From positions 62,001 through 126,000 of the forward strand of contig NZ_QQOA01000006.1 of assembly GCF_003443895.1 (NCBI RefSeq): a DNA stretch of 64,000 bases. Direction: 5' to 3'. The position numbers were made by a program, and so were the translations under genes. Positions 16,881 through 24,908 of this stretch are shown in pieces. The notes under the pieces were generated by a model. The model had not been told where the DNA came from and ran no database searches. It saw only the letters and a list, made by a program, of their open reading frames with translations. Each line of letters opens with the position of its first letter. Positions within the stretch are counted from its first letter, which is position 1. The stretch is from Paraburkholderia phosphatilytica (GTDB lineage Bacteria; Pseudomonadota; Gammaproteobacteria; Burkholderiales; Burkholderiaceae).

Positions 16881-18011
16881 ATGGCCAGCGACTTGCCGAA
16901 CCGGCCCGACGCCCAGCGCGCCGCGCAGGACGTCGGGCACAACCCGCTCGGCACCGCCGGGCTCGAATTCGTCGAATTCGCGGCGCGCGATCCTGCGCGT
17001 CTCGCGACGATTTTCGGGCAGCTGGGCTTCACGGCCGTTGCGCGGCACGTCAGCAAGAACGTCACGCGCTACACGCAAGGCGAGATGAATTTCCTGCTGA
17101 ACGCGGAGCCCGACTCGTTCGCCGCGCGTTATGCCGAGGAATACGGCACCGGCGTGTGCGCGATCGGCATTCGCGTCGCCGATGCGCGGCACGCGTTCGA
17201 CTGCGCGATCGAACTCGGCGCATGGGCATTCGAAGGCGAACGCATCGGCCAGGGCGAGTTGCTGATTCCCGCAATCCAGGGCATCGGCGATTCGCATATC
17301 TATTTCGTCGACCGTTGGCGCGGTCATGGCGGCGTGATGGAAGGCGGCGGCAGCTCGTCGATTTTCGACATCGATTTCCGTGCGCTCGAAGCGGGCGACG
17401 TCGCGACCGCCGGCCAGCCGCGGGCCGGCACCGGCCTCGTCGCCGTCGATCACCTGACGCAGACGGTCGGCGCGGGCCGGATGCAGGAGTGGATCGACTT
17501 TTACCGCGACCTGCTGAATTTCCGCGAGATCCACGAGCTTCACGCGAACTGGCATGTCTCGGCGGAATCGCGCGTGATGGTGTCGCCGTGCGGCGCGATC
17601 CGGATTCCGCTGTATGAAGAGGGCACGCGGCGCACGAGCCTGATGCACGACTATCTGCCGGATCATCCCGGCGAGGGGGTGCAGCACATCGCGCTCGCCA
17701 CCGACGACATCTTCGCGTGCGTCGAGCGGTTGATGGCGAACGGCCTGCGCTTCGTCGAGCCGCCGCCGCGCTACTACGAGCAGATCGATGCGCGGCTGCC
17801 GGGACATGGTCTCGACGTGGAGCGTCTGAAACGCTGCCGGATTCTCGTCGATGGCGAGACGAGCGGCGACGGCGGTCCGCAGTTTTTCTTCCAGACCTTC
17901 GTCGAACGGCACGCGGGCGAGATTTTCTTCGAGATCGTCCAGCGTCGGGGGCATCATGGCTTCGGCGAAGGCAATCTTGCCGCGCTGGCGGCGGCGCGCA
18001 CGGGCGCCTGA
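16881..18011 (+). CDS. hppD: 4-hydroxyphenylpyruvate dioxygenase
   Basis: The 376-residue two-domain VOC-fold Fe(II) enzyme converts 4-hydroxyphenylpyruvate to homogentisate in tyrosine catabolism. The metal triad is in place: His191 (VAVDHLTQTV), His269 (GVQHIALATDD) and Glu351 (GEIFFEIVQR), with the C-terminal helix motif FGEGNLAAL. ATG at 16881 is preceded by AGGAG eight bases upstream; the in-frame ATG at 16854 lacks this. It is monocistronic as far as can be seen; homogentisate dioxygenase is not in the window. The protocatechuate genes next door make this a small aromatic-catabolism island. Confidence 0.96.
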   Translation: MASDLPNRPDAQRAAQDVGHNPLGTAGLEFVEFAARDPARLATIFGQLGFTAVARHVSKNVTRYTQGEMNFLLNAEPDSFAARYAEEYGTGVCAIGIRVADARHAFDCAIELGAWAFEGERIGQGELLIPAIQGIGDSHIYFVDRWRGHGGVMEGGGSSSIFDIDFRALEAGDVATAGQPRAGTGLVAVDHLTQTVGAGRMQEWIDFYRDLLNFREIHELHANWHVSAESRVMVSPCGAIRIPLYEEGTRRTSLMHDYLPDHPGEGVQHIALATDDIFACVERLMANGLRFVEPPPRYYEQIDARLPGHGLDVERLKRCRILVDGETSGDGGPQFFFQTFVERHAGEIFFEIVQRRGHHGFGEGNLAALAAARTGA

Positions 18012-18071
18012 TGCGGTTCGATCACGCCCGCGCGCAGTCGTCGCGGTCGTGATGCCGAACCCGCGCGCGCA

Positions 18072-18695
18072 TCAGCTTTTCGATTCTCCGGGCGGACGCG
18101 GCATCTCGACGTTCGTCGCCATCCACAGCACCTCCGCGTCTTCGTCGCTCGTCGAAATCGCCGCATGACCGGTGCGGCTGTCGAAGTACAGACTGTCGCC
18201 CGCGTTGAGGTCGGTCGGCGCGTACAGCTCCGAGTAGAGCCGCACGCTGCCGCTGATCACGTACAGAAACTCTTCGCCTTCGTGGCGGCCCCAGTCGTCG
18301 AACGCGTCAAGCGTATGCGCCGAGATGCGGATGCGGAACGGCAGCATCGCCTTGTGCGCGAGATCGGTGGCGAGCAGCTCCATCTGGTAGCCGCGATACG
18401 CGTGCCGCTGACCTGCATCTTTGCGCGTGAGCGCGCGACGACCGCTCGCGCTGAGCTTCGGTGTCGAGCCGAACAGTTCACCGAGATCGATCTTCAGTCC
18501 GACGACGATCTTCTGCAGCACGTCGAACGTCGGCGACATCAGGCCGTTTTCGATCTTCGACAACGTCGAGCGCGATACGCCGCACAGGCGGCTCGCGGTT
18601 TCGAGCGTCAGGTCGTGCGCGAGCCGCGCGGCGCGCACGCGACGCCCGAGATCGGCGCTCGAAGACTCGGCGGGTTTGGTGAGATTGGCGTCCAT
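18072..18695 (-). CDS. XRE-family regulator with C-terminal cupin domain
   Basis: The 207-residue regulator has a helix-turn-helix at residues ~15-75 (LGRRVRAARLAHDLTLETAS, GVSRSTLSKIENGLMSPTFD) and a cupin at ~110-195 (WGRHEGEEFLYVISGSVRL, LNAGDSLYFDSRTGHA). This is the PuuR-like architecture, whose members often control amine or amino-acid catabolism by sensing a small ligand in the cupin. Its own upstream region carries two copies of a TGATCGGAAA-centred motif that also sits in the promoter of the amaB-like gene at 29.6 kb, so it may regulate that operon (inference). The start at 18695 gives a clean N terminus. Confidence 0.88.
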   Translation of the reverse strand: MDANLTKPAESSSADLGRRVRAARLAHDLTLETASRLCGVSRSTLSKIENGLMSPTFDVLQKIVVGLKIDLGELFGSTPKLSASGRRALTRKDAGQRHAYRGYQMELLATDLAHKAMLPFRIRISAHTLDAFDDWGRHEGEEFLYVISGSVRLYSELYAPTDLNAGDSLYFDSRTGHAAISTSDEDAEVLWMATNVEMPRPPGESKS

Positions 18696-18730
18696 GAAAT
18701 ACAGGAAAACGGGCGCCGGCGGGGCGCTGT

Positions 18731-18745
18731 GTTTCCGATCATAAC
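18731..18745 (-). promoter_or_regulatory. operator-like copy 1 upstream of XRE-cupin gene
   Basis: On the minus strand this reads GTTATGATCGGAAAC, sharing the core TGATCGGAAA with 18801-18815 and 29596-29610. It lies 36-50 bp upstream of the XRE-cupin start codon, in promoter position, suggesting autoregulation. Confidence 0.5.
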
Positions 18746-18800
18746 ATCTGCTCGAAGCGTTCCAGTGCGGGCGGAATTCGCGTTCCAGGCGAATTCCGCC

Positions 18801-18815
18801 TTTCTGATCGGAAAC
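18801..18815 (+). promoter_or_regulatory. operator-like copy 2, identical 14-mer to amaB promoter
   Basis: TTTCTGATCGGAAAC: its first 14 bases are identical to 29596-29609, directly upstream of the amaB-like gene. It lies 106 bp upstream of the XRE-cupin start. The sequence is a near-palindrome (TTTC...GAAA around GATC). Confidence 0.55.
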
Positions 18816-19104
18816 GCGATTGCGTGGGCCGCGCTGCCGTCGTCGCCAGGCGTTTCTCCACATTCGTAAAAGAAAGCGACAGCATCGTTGCGTTCGACGC
18901 GTGCTCATCGATCGTCTGCATCCCTTACTGGTACACGATTCGCGGCACGCACGGCCCACCGGAAGGTAAGGCGTGGAAAGGCGAATTGTGTGTACCGAAG
19001 TTTGTGGGGGCCAAAAAAAGTTTGATGAAGCGTTTGTGTCTTGTTATGTTTCCTCTGCCTCGCGAGACAGCTACCTGGTTTGAGTGAAGACAGCCTGTTC
19101 GCGT

Positions 19105-19134
19105 CGTTTCGCAGTTTCACGTTTCGCAGTTTCA
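19105..19134. repeat. 15-bp perfect tandem repeat
   Basis: CGTTTCGCAGTTTCA occurs twice end to end (19105-19119, 19120-19134), about 280 bp upstream of the TonB receptor gene. It may be a pair of regulator sites or simple slippage. No third copy was seen. Confidence 0.6.
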
Positions 19135-19409
19135 TTCGCTGACGTCCGCGCTTCGGTCGCCTGCTCTGCAGCAGCAGCGACGGTGCGCGTCCATCGACGT
19201 CGGACCATATCGAACCCTTAGGGATTCGCCTTCTGATGGCGGAGGATGACGCACGTCCAGCGAAATCGAATCGTTCAGGAAAAGAATTTAGGTATACGAA
19301 TCAGTTAAATAGAGGTTCGCGCTCGACCCGTGCCACGCGGACTGGAACGGGAGGTTCACAAGATCTCCTGGGAATGGGGCTTTCCTTATTGCATAGAGAG
19401 AGGGGGATC

Positions 19410-22142
19410 ATGAAACAACGGGGTTTGACGCTGGCCATCAGAAATATCGTCTGGGCCGAACTTGCATTGTCCGCAGCGATGGCGGGACCGGTATTCGCGC
19501 AGAGCCAGACGGCGACCGCGGCGGCGGCCACTTCAGGCGCGTCCGCGACGGCGGCGACGGATACGCCGGCCTCCGCGAGCGCAACGGCCGCGGCGCCGGC
19601 CGCTGCATCGGGAGCATCGGCAGCATCGGCATCGGGTTCCGTGCAGAAGATGCAGGGCATCCAGGTCACCGGTTCGCTGATTCGCAGCTCCGACAAGGTT
19701 GGCTTCAACCAGGTGCAGAAGGTCACGCAGAAGGACATCCAGGACAGCGGCGCGGTCAGCGTGGCGGACTATCTGCGCGACACGGCGGCCAACTCCGCGA
19801 ACAGCTGGAACGAAGGGCAGAGCGGCAATTTCGCGGCGGGTGCGTCCGGCATCGCGCTGCGCGGTCTGAGCGAGAAATACACGCTCGTGCTGGTGGACGG
19901 TCAACGCGTCACGCCGTATGCGTTCTACTCGAACAGCGTCGACTCGTTCTTCGACCTGAACACGCTGCCGCTCAACATCATCGATCACATCGACATCGTG
20001 AAGACGGGCGCCGTCTCCGAATATGGTTCAGATGCGGTCGCGGGCGTGGTCAACATCATCACGAAGCACAACTACCAGGGGCTGCAGCTCGACGGCAATC
20101 TCGGCTCGTCGGTCGACGGGCATGGCGGCAATGGCACCGGCAAGTTCGGCATTCTCGGCGGCTTCGGCAACCTGACGTCGGACGGCTACAACTTCACGGT
20201 GGCCGCAAGCGTCTACAAGACGAACGGTTCGTCGCTCGCCGATCGCGACGCCACCGCCAACGAAGACTTCAGCAACTTGCCTGGCGGTTCGTCGCTGCTC
20301 GCGCCGTCGTACTGGACGACCGCATCCGGCAGCCTCGCCGCGTTGAGCAGCTGCCCGTACGGCAGCACGGTGAAGTCGGCCGCGACCAACGCATCGACCG
20401 CGGGATCGACGGGAACGATATGCGGATACAACGCCGCGAGCCAGATGTCGATCGTGCCGGAGAGCGAGCGCGCGAATGCAAAGATTCACGGCGACTTCAA
20501 GATCGACGACAACACGACCGCGTTCGTCGACTTCTGGGAGAGCTACAACCAGACGAAGCAGAACCAGGGCGTGTGGAAGAACACGGTGGACGGTTCGACG
20601 CTCGTCTACGACGCCTCGACTGGTCTGCTGTCTGGCTTCAACAATACGGTGCCGGCAAGCAATCCGTACAACCCGTACGGCACTGCGACGGCGTTGACGT
20701 ACACGTTTCCGAAAACCGTCACAGACACGACGAACTCTGAATTCTGGCGCGCGTCGACCGGCGTGAAGGGTTCGTTCAGCCTGCCGCACCTCGGCGACTG
20801 GGACTGGCAGACGTCGTATGGCCACTCCGAGAGCATCGTCGACAACACCATCTCGAACCAGCTCAACGCGAAGGTGCTCGAGGAAATCTACCAGGACGGC
20901 ACGTACGATTTCGCGAATCCGTCAGCGACGCCGAATGCCACGAACGGCCTCTACATGGACGCGACCAACATCGCGGTGTCGAAGCTCGACGTGGTGGACG
21001 CAACGCTGTCCACGCCGAACCTTTTCCACCTGCCAACCGGCGATGTCGGCTTTGGTATCGGCGCGCAGGCGTTCCACCAGACTGAAGATCTGAGAGAAGG
21101 CTATGAGAGTACCGAAGGCCTGATCGTCAATCCGGATCTGCAGACGGTGAATGGTGCGCGCAGCGTGGGCGCCGTCTACTACCAGTTCGACATCCCGCTG
21201 CTTCGCAACCTGACGTTCAGCCAGTCGGGCCGCTACGACCACTACAGCGACGTGGGCGGTGCGTTCTCGCCGCGCTTCGCGCTGCGATACCAGCCAGTCA
21301 GCGCATTCACGACGTACGCTTCGTATAGCCGGGGATTCCGCGCACCGACCTTCGTCGAGGATGGCAACTCGAAGAGTCTGGGCTACCAGACTGACCCGTC
21401 GGGCGACGACGTGACCACGGTCACCGAGGGCAATTCGAAACTCGAGGCCGAGCGGACGAAGAACTTCAACATTGGCTTCCAGCTGTCGCCGGCGAGGAAC
21501 ACAGACCTCGGGTTCGACTGGTACCGCATTCATATCGACAACGTGATCGGCGAAAACTGGAATACGGCCACGGCCGTGACGGATTCCAGCGGAAATGTCG
21601 AGTACTACGAACTTCAATACCAGAATCTCGGATCGCTCGACACGAGCGGTTTCGAGGCCTCGTTCCGCCAGGCGCTGCCGACGAAGATCGGTACGTTCAC
21701 GCTGTCGGCGGACTGGGCCTACGTCGACACGTTCTGGTTCTCCCAGGACGGAACCGAGTACAACGGTGCGGGCAACAACCTGCTGATCAGTCAGCCGTTC
21801 GGCGGCAGCTTCCCGCGCTGGCGCGGCAACACCACGTTGAGCTGGGCGTGGCACAAGTGGAACGCGGCGCTGACGTGGCTGTACACCGGTCCATACACGC
21901 AGGCCATCGACACGTCGGCCGGCAACGCGGGCAAGGTTGCGTCGTACAGCCAGTTCAATCTGATGATGACGTACAGCGGTTTCAAGAACTGGACGGTCTA
22001 CGGGGGCGTCAACAACCTCTTCAACCGCGTACCGCCGTGGGATTCCGTCTGGGCCTATTCGCTGTCGCAGACCGGGTATGACCAGTCGCTCTACGAGTAC
22101 TACGGGCGCTACGTGCAGATCGGTGCGACCTACAAGTTTTGA
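19410..22142 (+). CDS. TonB-dependent outer-membrane receptor
   Basis: The 910-residue receptor starts at ATG 19410 (MKQRGLTLAIRNI), preceded by a purine-rich AGAGAGGGGG site; a longer in-frame reading lacks a signal peptide at its front. It has a signal peptide to about ...GPVFAQ, then an Ala/Thr/Ser-rich linker (~50 residues), a TonB-box-like IQVTGS, a plug domain (VADYLRDTAANSANS, ALRGLSEKYTLVLVDGQRV, SEYGSDAVAGVVNIIT) and a barrel ending in aromatic Phe (GATYKF). One Cys pair lies in an extracellular loop. The plug type resembles receptors for organic substrates (sugars, aromatics, organosulfur) rather than classical siderophore receptors. The substrate may match the convergent monooxygenase operon (inference). 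Confidence 0.92.
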   Translation: MKQRGLTLAIRNIVWAELALSAAMAGPVFAQSQTATAAAATSGASATAATDTPASASATAAAPAAASGASAASASGSVQKMQGIQVTGSLIRSSDKVGFNQVQKVTQKDIQDSGAVSVADYLRDTAANSANSWNEGQSGNFAAGASGIALRGLSEKYTLVLVDGQRVTPYAFYSNSVDSFFDLNTLPLNIIDHIDIVKTGAVSEYGSDAVAGVVNIITKHNYQGLQLDGNLGSSVDGHGGNGTGKFGILGGFGNLTSDGYNFTVAASVYKTNGSSLADRDATANEDFSNLPGGSSLLAPSYWTTASGSLAALSSCPYGSTVKSAATNASTAGSTGTICGYNAASQMSIVPESERANAKIHGDFKIDDNTTAFVDFWESYNQTKQNQGVWKNTVDGSTLVYDASTGLLSGFNNTVPASNPYNPYGTATALTYTFPKTVTDTTNSEFWRASTGVKGSFSLPHLGDWDWQTSYGHSESIVDNTISNQLNAKVLEEIYQDGTYDFANPSATPNATNGLYMDATNIAVSKLDVVDATLSTPNLFHLPTGDVGFGIGAQAFHQTEDLREGYESTEGLIVNPDLQTVNGARSVGAVYYQFDIPLLRNLTFSQSGRYDHYSDVGGAFSPRFALRYQPVSAFTTYASYSRGFRAPTFVEDGNSKSLGYQTDPSGDDVTTVTEGNSKLEAERTKNFNIGFQLSPARNTDLGFDWYRIHIDNVIGENWNTATAVTDSSGNVEYYELQYQNLGSLDTSGFEASFRQALPTKIGTFTLSADWAYVDTFWFSQDGTEYNGAGNNLLISQPFGGSFPRWRGNTTLSWAWHKWNAALTWLYTGPYTQAIDTSAGNAGKVASYSQFNLMMTYSGFKNWTVYGGVNNLFNRVPPWDSVWAYSLSQTGYDQSLYEYYGRYVQIGATYKF

Positions 22143-22164
22143 CGGTTTCGCATAGATCGCATCG

Positions 22165-22208
22165 AGGCTGCGGCATGCTCCCTGGGGAATGCCGCAGCCT
22201 TGTTTTTC
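22165..22208 (+). terminator. strong intrinsic terminator of TonB receptor gene
   Basis: AGGCTGCGGCAT (22165-22176) pairs perfectly with ATGCCGCAGCCT (22189-22200) across a 12-nt loop and is followed by TGTTTTTCT. It lies 22 bp after the receptor stop and 17 bp before the end of the convergent monooxygenase gene. Confidence 0.93.
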
Positions 22209-22224
22209 TCAAGTACGTTGAGCC

Positions 22225-23697
22225 TCAAGCCACGTTCACAACCTCTCCATCGTCCTCGTCGTCATCCTGCCACTCGTCGCCGAACAGCTCCGGTTTGTCG
22301 AACGCCTGCAGCGCCGCGTAGTGCGCGTCGCAATCGTCGTGCAAAAGACTCGCGGCAATGCCCTGCGCGAGACGCTTCGCGCCGGTCGTCACTGCCGGAA
22401 TATCGCCGGACAGCTTGCCCGCGCTCGCGGTCGCCGAGTAGTTGAACAGGTGGAGTCGGCTGAGCTCTGGCGTGCGTCCTTCAACCTTCTCCTGGCACTC
22501 GAACGCGTAGCCGAGATACGGCGAATTCGCGAGCTCCGTGTTGTGCGGCTCGCCGCGTGCATCGAATGCGTCCTTCCACAAACGGATGTTGTCGACGAAC
22601 GCCGCAAGCTCCGGCCGCACTTCGAGTTCGGTACTGAAGCCCGTCGCGAAGACGATGAAGTCGACCGGATAGCGGCCGCGCGGCGTGTGCACGACGAGCG
22701 CATCGCCGCGCTCGTCGATACGTTCCACCGGACTGCCCAGATGAAAGTGCGCATGGTCGTGACGCGACACGCGCAGCGTGCTGCTGCGCGGCGGTGGAGT
22801 CTGCGTCGCCGCCGCGTAGGTGTTGATGCGCCACTTCCAGTCGTCGGGCAGCGACGCGAAGCCGTGCACGAGCCCCGGGCTCGACACGCCGGTCAGCTTG
22901 TTGATCCGCGGCAGATCGCGCCGCCGCACGAACAGATCGAGCCGCGCGGCGCCGGCTTCGAGCGCCGTCGCCGCATTGTCCATTGCCGATGCGCCGGCGC
23001 CGACCACCGCGACGCGCTTCCCGCGCAATGCCGCGAAGTCGATGTCGTCGGCGGAATGCGCCCAGCGGCGGCGATCCAGCGTGCGTGCCAGCGCGGGCAC
23101 CTGCGGCTGACCGCCGCCGTCGCGGCCGGTCGCGAGCACCACATGGCGCGCGAGCGCGCGCTCGTCGCCCGAGGGTGTGGTCAGGAGAACTTCGAACAGG
23201 CCTTCGCTGGCAGGCCGAATTTCACGCACGGTCGTCAGGCTGTCGATCTCGAGTCCGAGCACGCGGCGATACCAGACGAGGTAGTCCATCCACTGTTCGC
23301 GGGGAATCTTGTCGAGCATCTGCCATGCATCGAGGCCGAACTGCGCTTCGAACCATGCGCGAAACGTCAGCGCCGGCAAGCCGAGGCATGGACCCGTCAG
23401 ATCCTTCGGAGAACGGAGCGTTTCCATGCGCGCGAAGGTGATCCATGGACCTTCGAGGCCAGCCGGCGCCCGGTCGACGATGCGCAGATTATCGACGCCG
23501 AGCAGCTTCAACGCGCCCGCCGCCGTGAGCCCGCACATGCCACCGCCGACGATCAGCACGTCCGTGACCGCCGTGCCGTCCACCGAGCGACGCGGCACCC
23601 AGCTCTTCGCCGGCAGGCACAACCATTCGAGATCCTGCCGCAGCCGCGCTTCCAGCTCCGCGAGCGACGCGAGTTTCGTCGACGCTGCATCAGCCAT
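22225..23697 (-). CDS. FAD/NAD(P)-dependent monooxygenase (flavin monooxygenase-like)
   Basis: The 490-residue enzyme has an FAD Rossmann motif, VLIVGGGMCGLTAAGALKLL (~residues 47-66). A second nucleotide motif, VAVVGAGASAMDNAATALEA (~235), would bind NAD(P)H. FVVFATG-like IVFATGFSTE (~380) is the usual FMO/BVMO latch. It resembles flavin-containing and Baeyer-Villiger-type monooxygenases, but the BVMO fingerprint FXGXXXHXXXW is not present. The C terminus is acidic (EWQDDDEDDGEV). It is the last gene of a leftward operon with the CMD-peroxidase and MFS genes and overlaps the CMD gene by 8 bp. Substrate unknown; the operon suggests an imported compound oxidised in the cytoplasm. Confidence 0.85.
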   Translation of the reverse strand: MADAASTKLASLAELEARLRQDLEWLCLPAKSWVPRRSVDGTAVTDVLIVGGGMCGLTAAGALKLLGVDNLRIVDRAPAGLEGPWITFARMETLRSPKDLTGPCLGLPALTFRAWFEAQFGLDAWQMLDKIPREQWMDYLVWYRRVLGLEIDSLTTVREIRPASEGLFEVLLTTPSGDERALARHVVLATGRDGGGQPQVPALARTLDRRRWAHSADDIDFAALRGKRVAVVGAGASAMDNAATALEAGAARLDLFVRRRDLPRINKLTGVSSPGLVHGFASLPDDWKWRINTYAAATQTPPPRSSTLRVSRHDHAHFHLGSPVERIDERGDALVVHTPRGRYPVDFIVFATGFSTELEVRPELAAFVDNIRLWKDAFDARGEPHNTELANSPYLGYAFECQEKVEGRTPELSRLHLFNYSATASAGKLSGDIPAVTTGAKRLAQGIAASLLHDDCDAHYAALQAFDKPELFGDEWQDDDEDDGEVVNVA

Positions 23698-24820
23698 GAC
23701 GGCCTCCGCTTGCCGCGGTCTCGCGCGCCTGGGGCAGCACCGGCTCGCCGAGCGTTTGCATCAGACGGTTGGCCCACGCGAAGATCGCGGTGACGTGCGA
23801 GAAGTCGAGAATCTCGCCGTCTGTGAGACCGAGTGTTCGCAGCGGCGCGACGTCGGCCACGTCGAACGCGGCGGTATCGAGCGTCAGGCGGCGCGCGTAG
23901 CGCATCAGCGCGGTTTCGCGTTCCGTTGCGCCATCCGCGTACGGATCGGCGAACACGCGCGCGACGAGCGCCGGGTCCTTCGTCAGCTGGTTCAGGCGTT
24001 GCGCGTGAACCGAGGCGCAGTACGGGCAGCCGTTCACGGTCGAAACGACGAGCGCGGCCAGTTCGCGCTCGGCGCGCGACAGGCCGCCCGGCGCATACAT
24101 GATCGCGTTGTAGGTGGCGCTGCGTTCGCGCAGCACGTCAGGATGGTGGACGAGCGTCAGGTAGTACGGCGACTGGCGCGCGGTCGGGCCGCTTTCGTCG
24201 AGCACGGCCAGCTGTTCTGCCGATGCCGCCGCGATCGCCACCGGCGTGAGCCACGAATGCCAGTCGAGCGGTTCCGCGGTGAAGCCATGATGACGCACGA
24301 CGGCGGTAGCGGGCTGCGCCGGGGCATGGCCGTCCGTATCGCGCGAACCGCCGGCGAGCGCCCGAACGGCGATCGCCACGCGCGCCTGGAACGCGACATA
24401 GCCGATCAGTTGCGACAGCGTCACGATGCCCGCGTCGTCGAGACCGGCGGATTGCAGCGCGGCGATGGCGGCGCGATCGCATGCATGCGGCGTCAGCGTC
24501 ACGCGTGCGACGTGATCCAGCACCGCGCTTTCGAGCGCCGCATCGGATACCTGACCCGCGGTCAACGCGACACGATCGAGTTGCTCGAGATAAAAGCGGG
24601 CGAGCGCGGGCTCGTCGGTGAGCGTCGCGACTTTCGCGGCGCTCGCAAAACGCAGGCGCAGACCGAGCGGACCCGGCGCGTCGACGAACAGCGCATCGAA
24701 GGTCGCCTGGATCGATGCCGCGATCTTCGGCCGATGTTGCCGGATAGCCCGCGCGATCTGCGGGTCTGCCGGCGTCGCGACCAGATCGATCACGTCGTCG
24801 GCGGCTTGAGCGAGTGTCAA
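23690..24820 (-). CDS. two-domain CMD/alkylhydroperoxidase-like protein
   Basis: About 376 residues in two carboxymuconolactone-decarboxylase-type halves. The N-terminal half (to ~175) lacks the catalytic Cys pair. The C-terminal half carries the AhpD-like motif NGCPYCASVH (C-x2-C-x3-H). The order recalls the Avi_7170 CMD family joined to the Avi_7169 peroxidase family, which are usually separate neighbours. TTG at 24820 is chosen because AGGAG lies six bases upstream; the longer reading from 24856 begins with GTG lacking a ribosome site. It is probably a peroxide- or thiol-linked helper of the monooxygenase encoded next (inference). Confidence 0.8.
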   Translation of the reverse strand: MTLAQAADDVIDLVATPADPQIARAIRQHRPKIAASIQATFDALFVDAPGPLGLRLRFASAAKVATLTDEPALARFYLEQLDRVALTAGQVSDAALESAVLDHVARVTLTPHACDRAAIAALQSAGLDDAGIVTLSQLIGYVAFQARVAIAVRALAGGSRDTDGHAPAQPATAVVRHHGFTAEPLDWHSWLTPVAIAAASAEQLAVLDESGPTARQSPYYLTLVHHPDVLRERSATYNAIMYAPGGLSRAERELAALVVSTVNGCPYCASVHAQRLNQLTKDPALVARVFADPYADGATERETALMRYARRLTLDTAAFDVADVAPLRTLGLTDGEILDFSHVTAIFAWANRLMQTLGEPVLPQARETAASGGRHG

Positions 24821-24908
24821 GTCAGGCTCCTTGTTCTGTGTGAATTGCGGCAGCACGCATGGCAGCGCGGCATGCGTGCTGCGCGTGCGCTGCTTGTGCG
24901 TGGCGACA

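Larger units (their letters stand above)
18696..19409. other. 714-bp divergent intergenic region
   Basis: No supported gene was found. The left part holds two operator-like copies (listed separately), the middle a 15-bp tandem repeat, and the right end the leader of the TonB receptor gene. A long purine-rich stretch (GGGGGCCAAAAAAAG, ~19006) lies between them. Open frames here have poor codon quality and no recognisable protein. Confidence 0.5.

Noticed and set aside
18824..19087. 87-residue plus-strand frame in the XRE/TonB gap
   Set aside because: No ribosome site, atypical codon use, no recognisable family.
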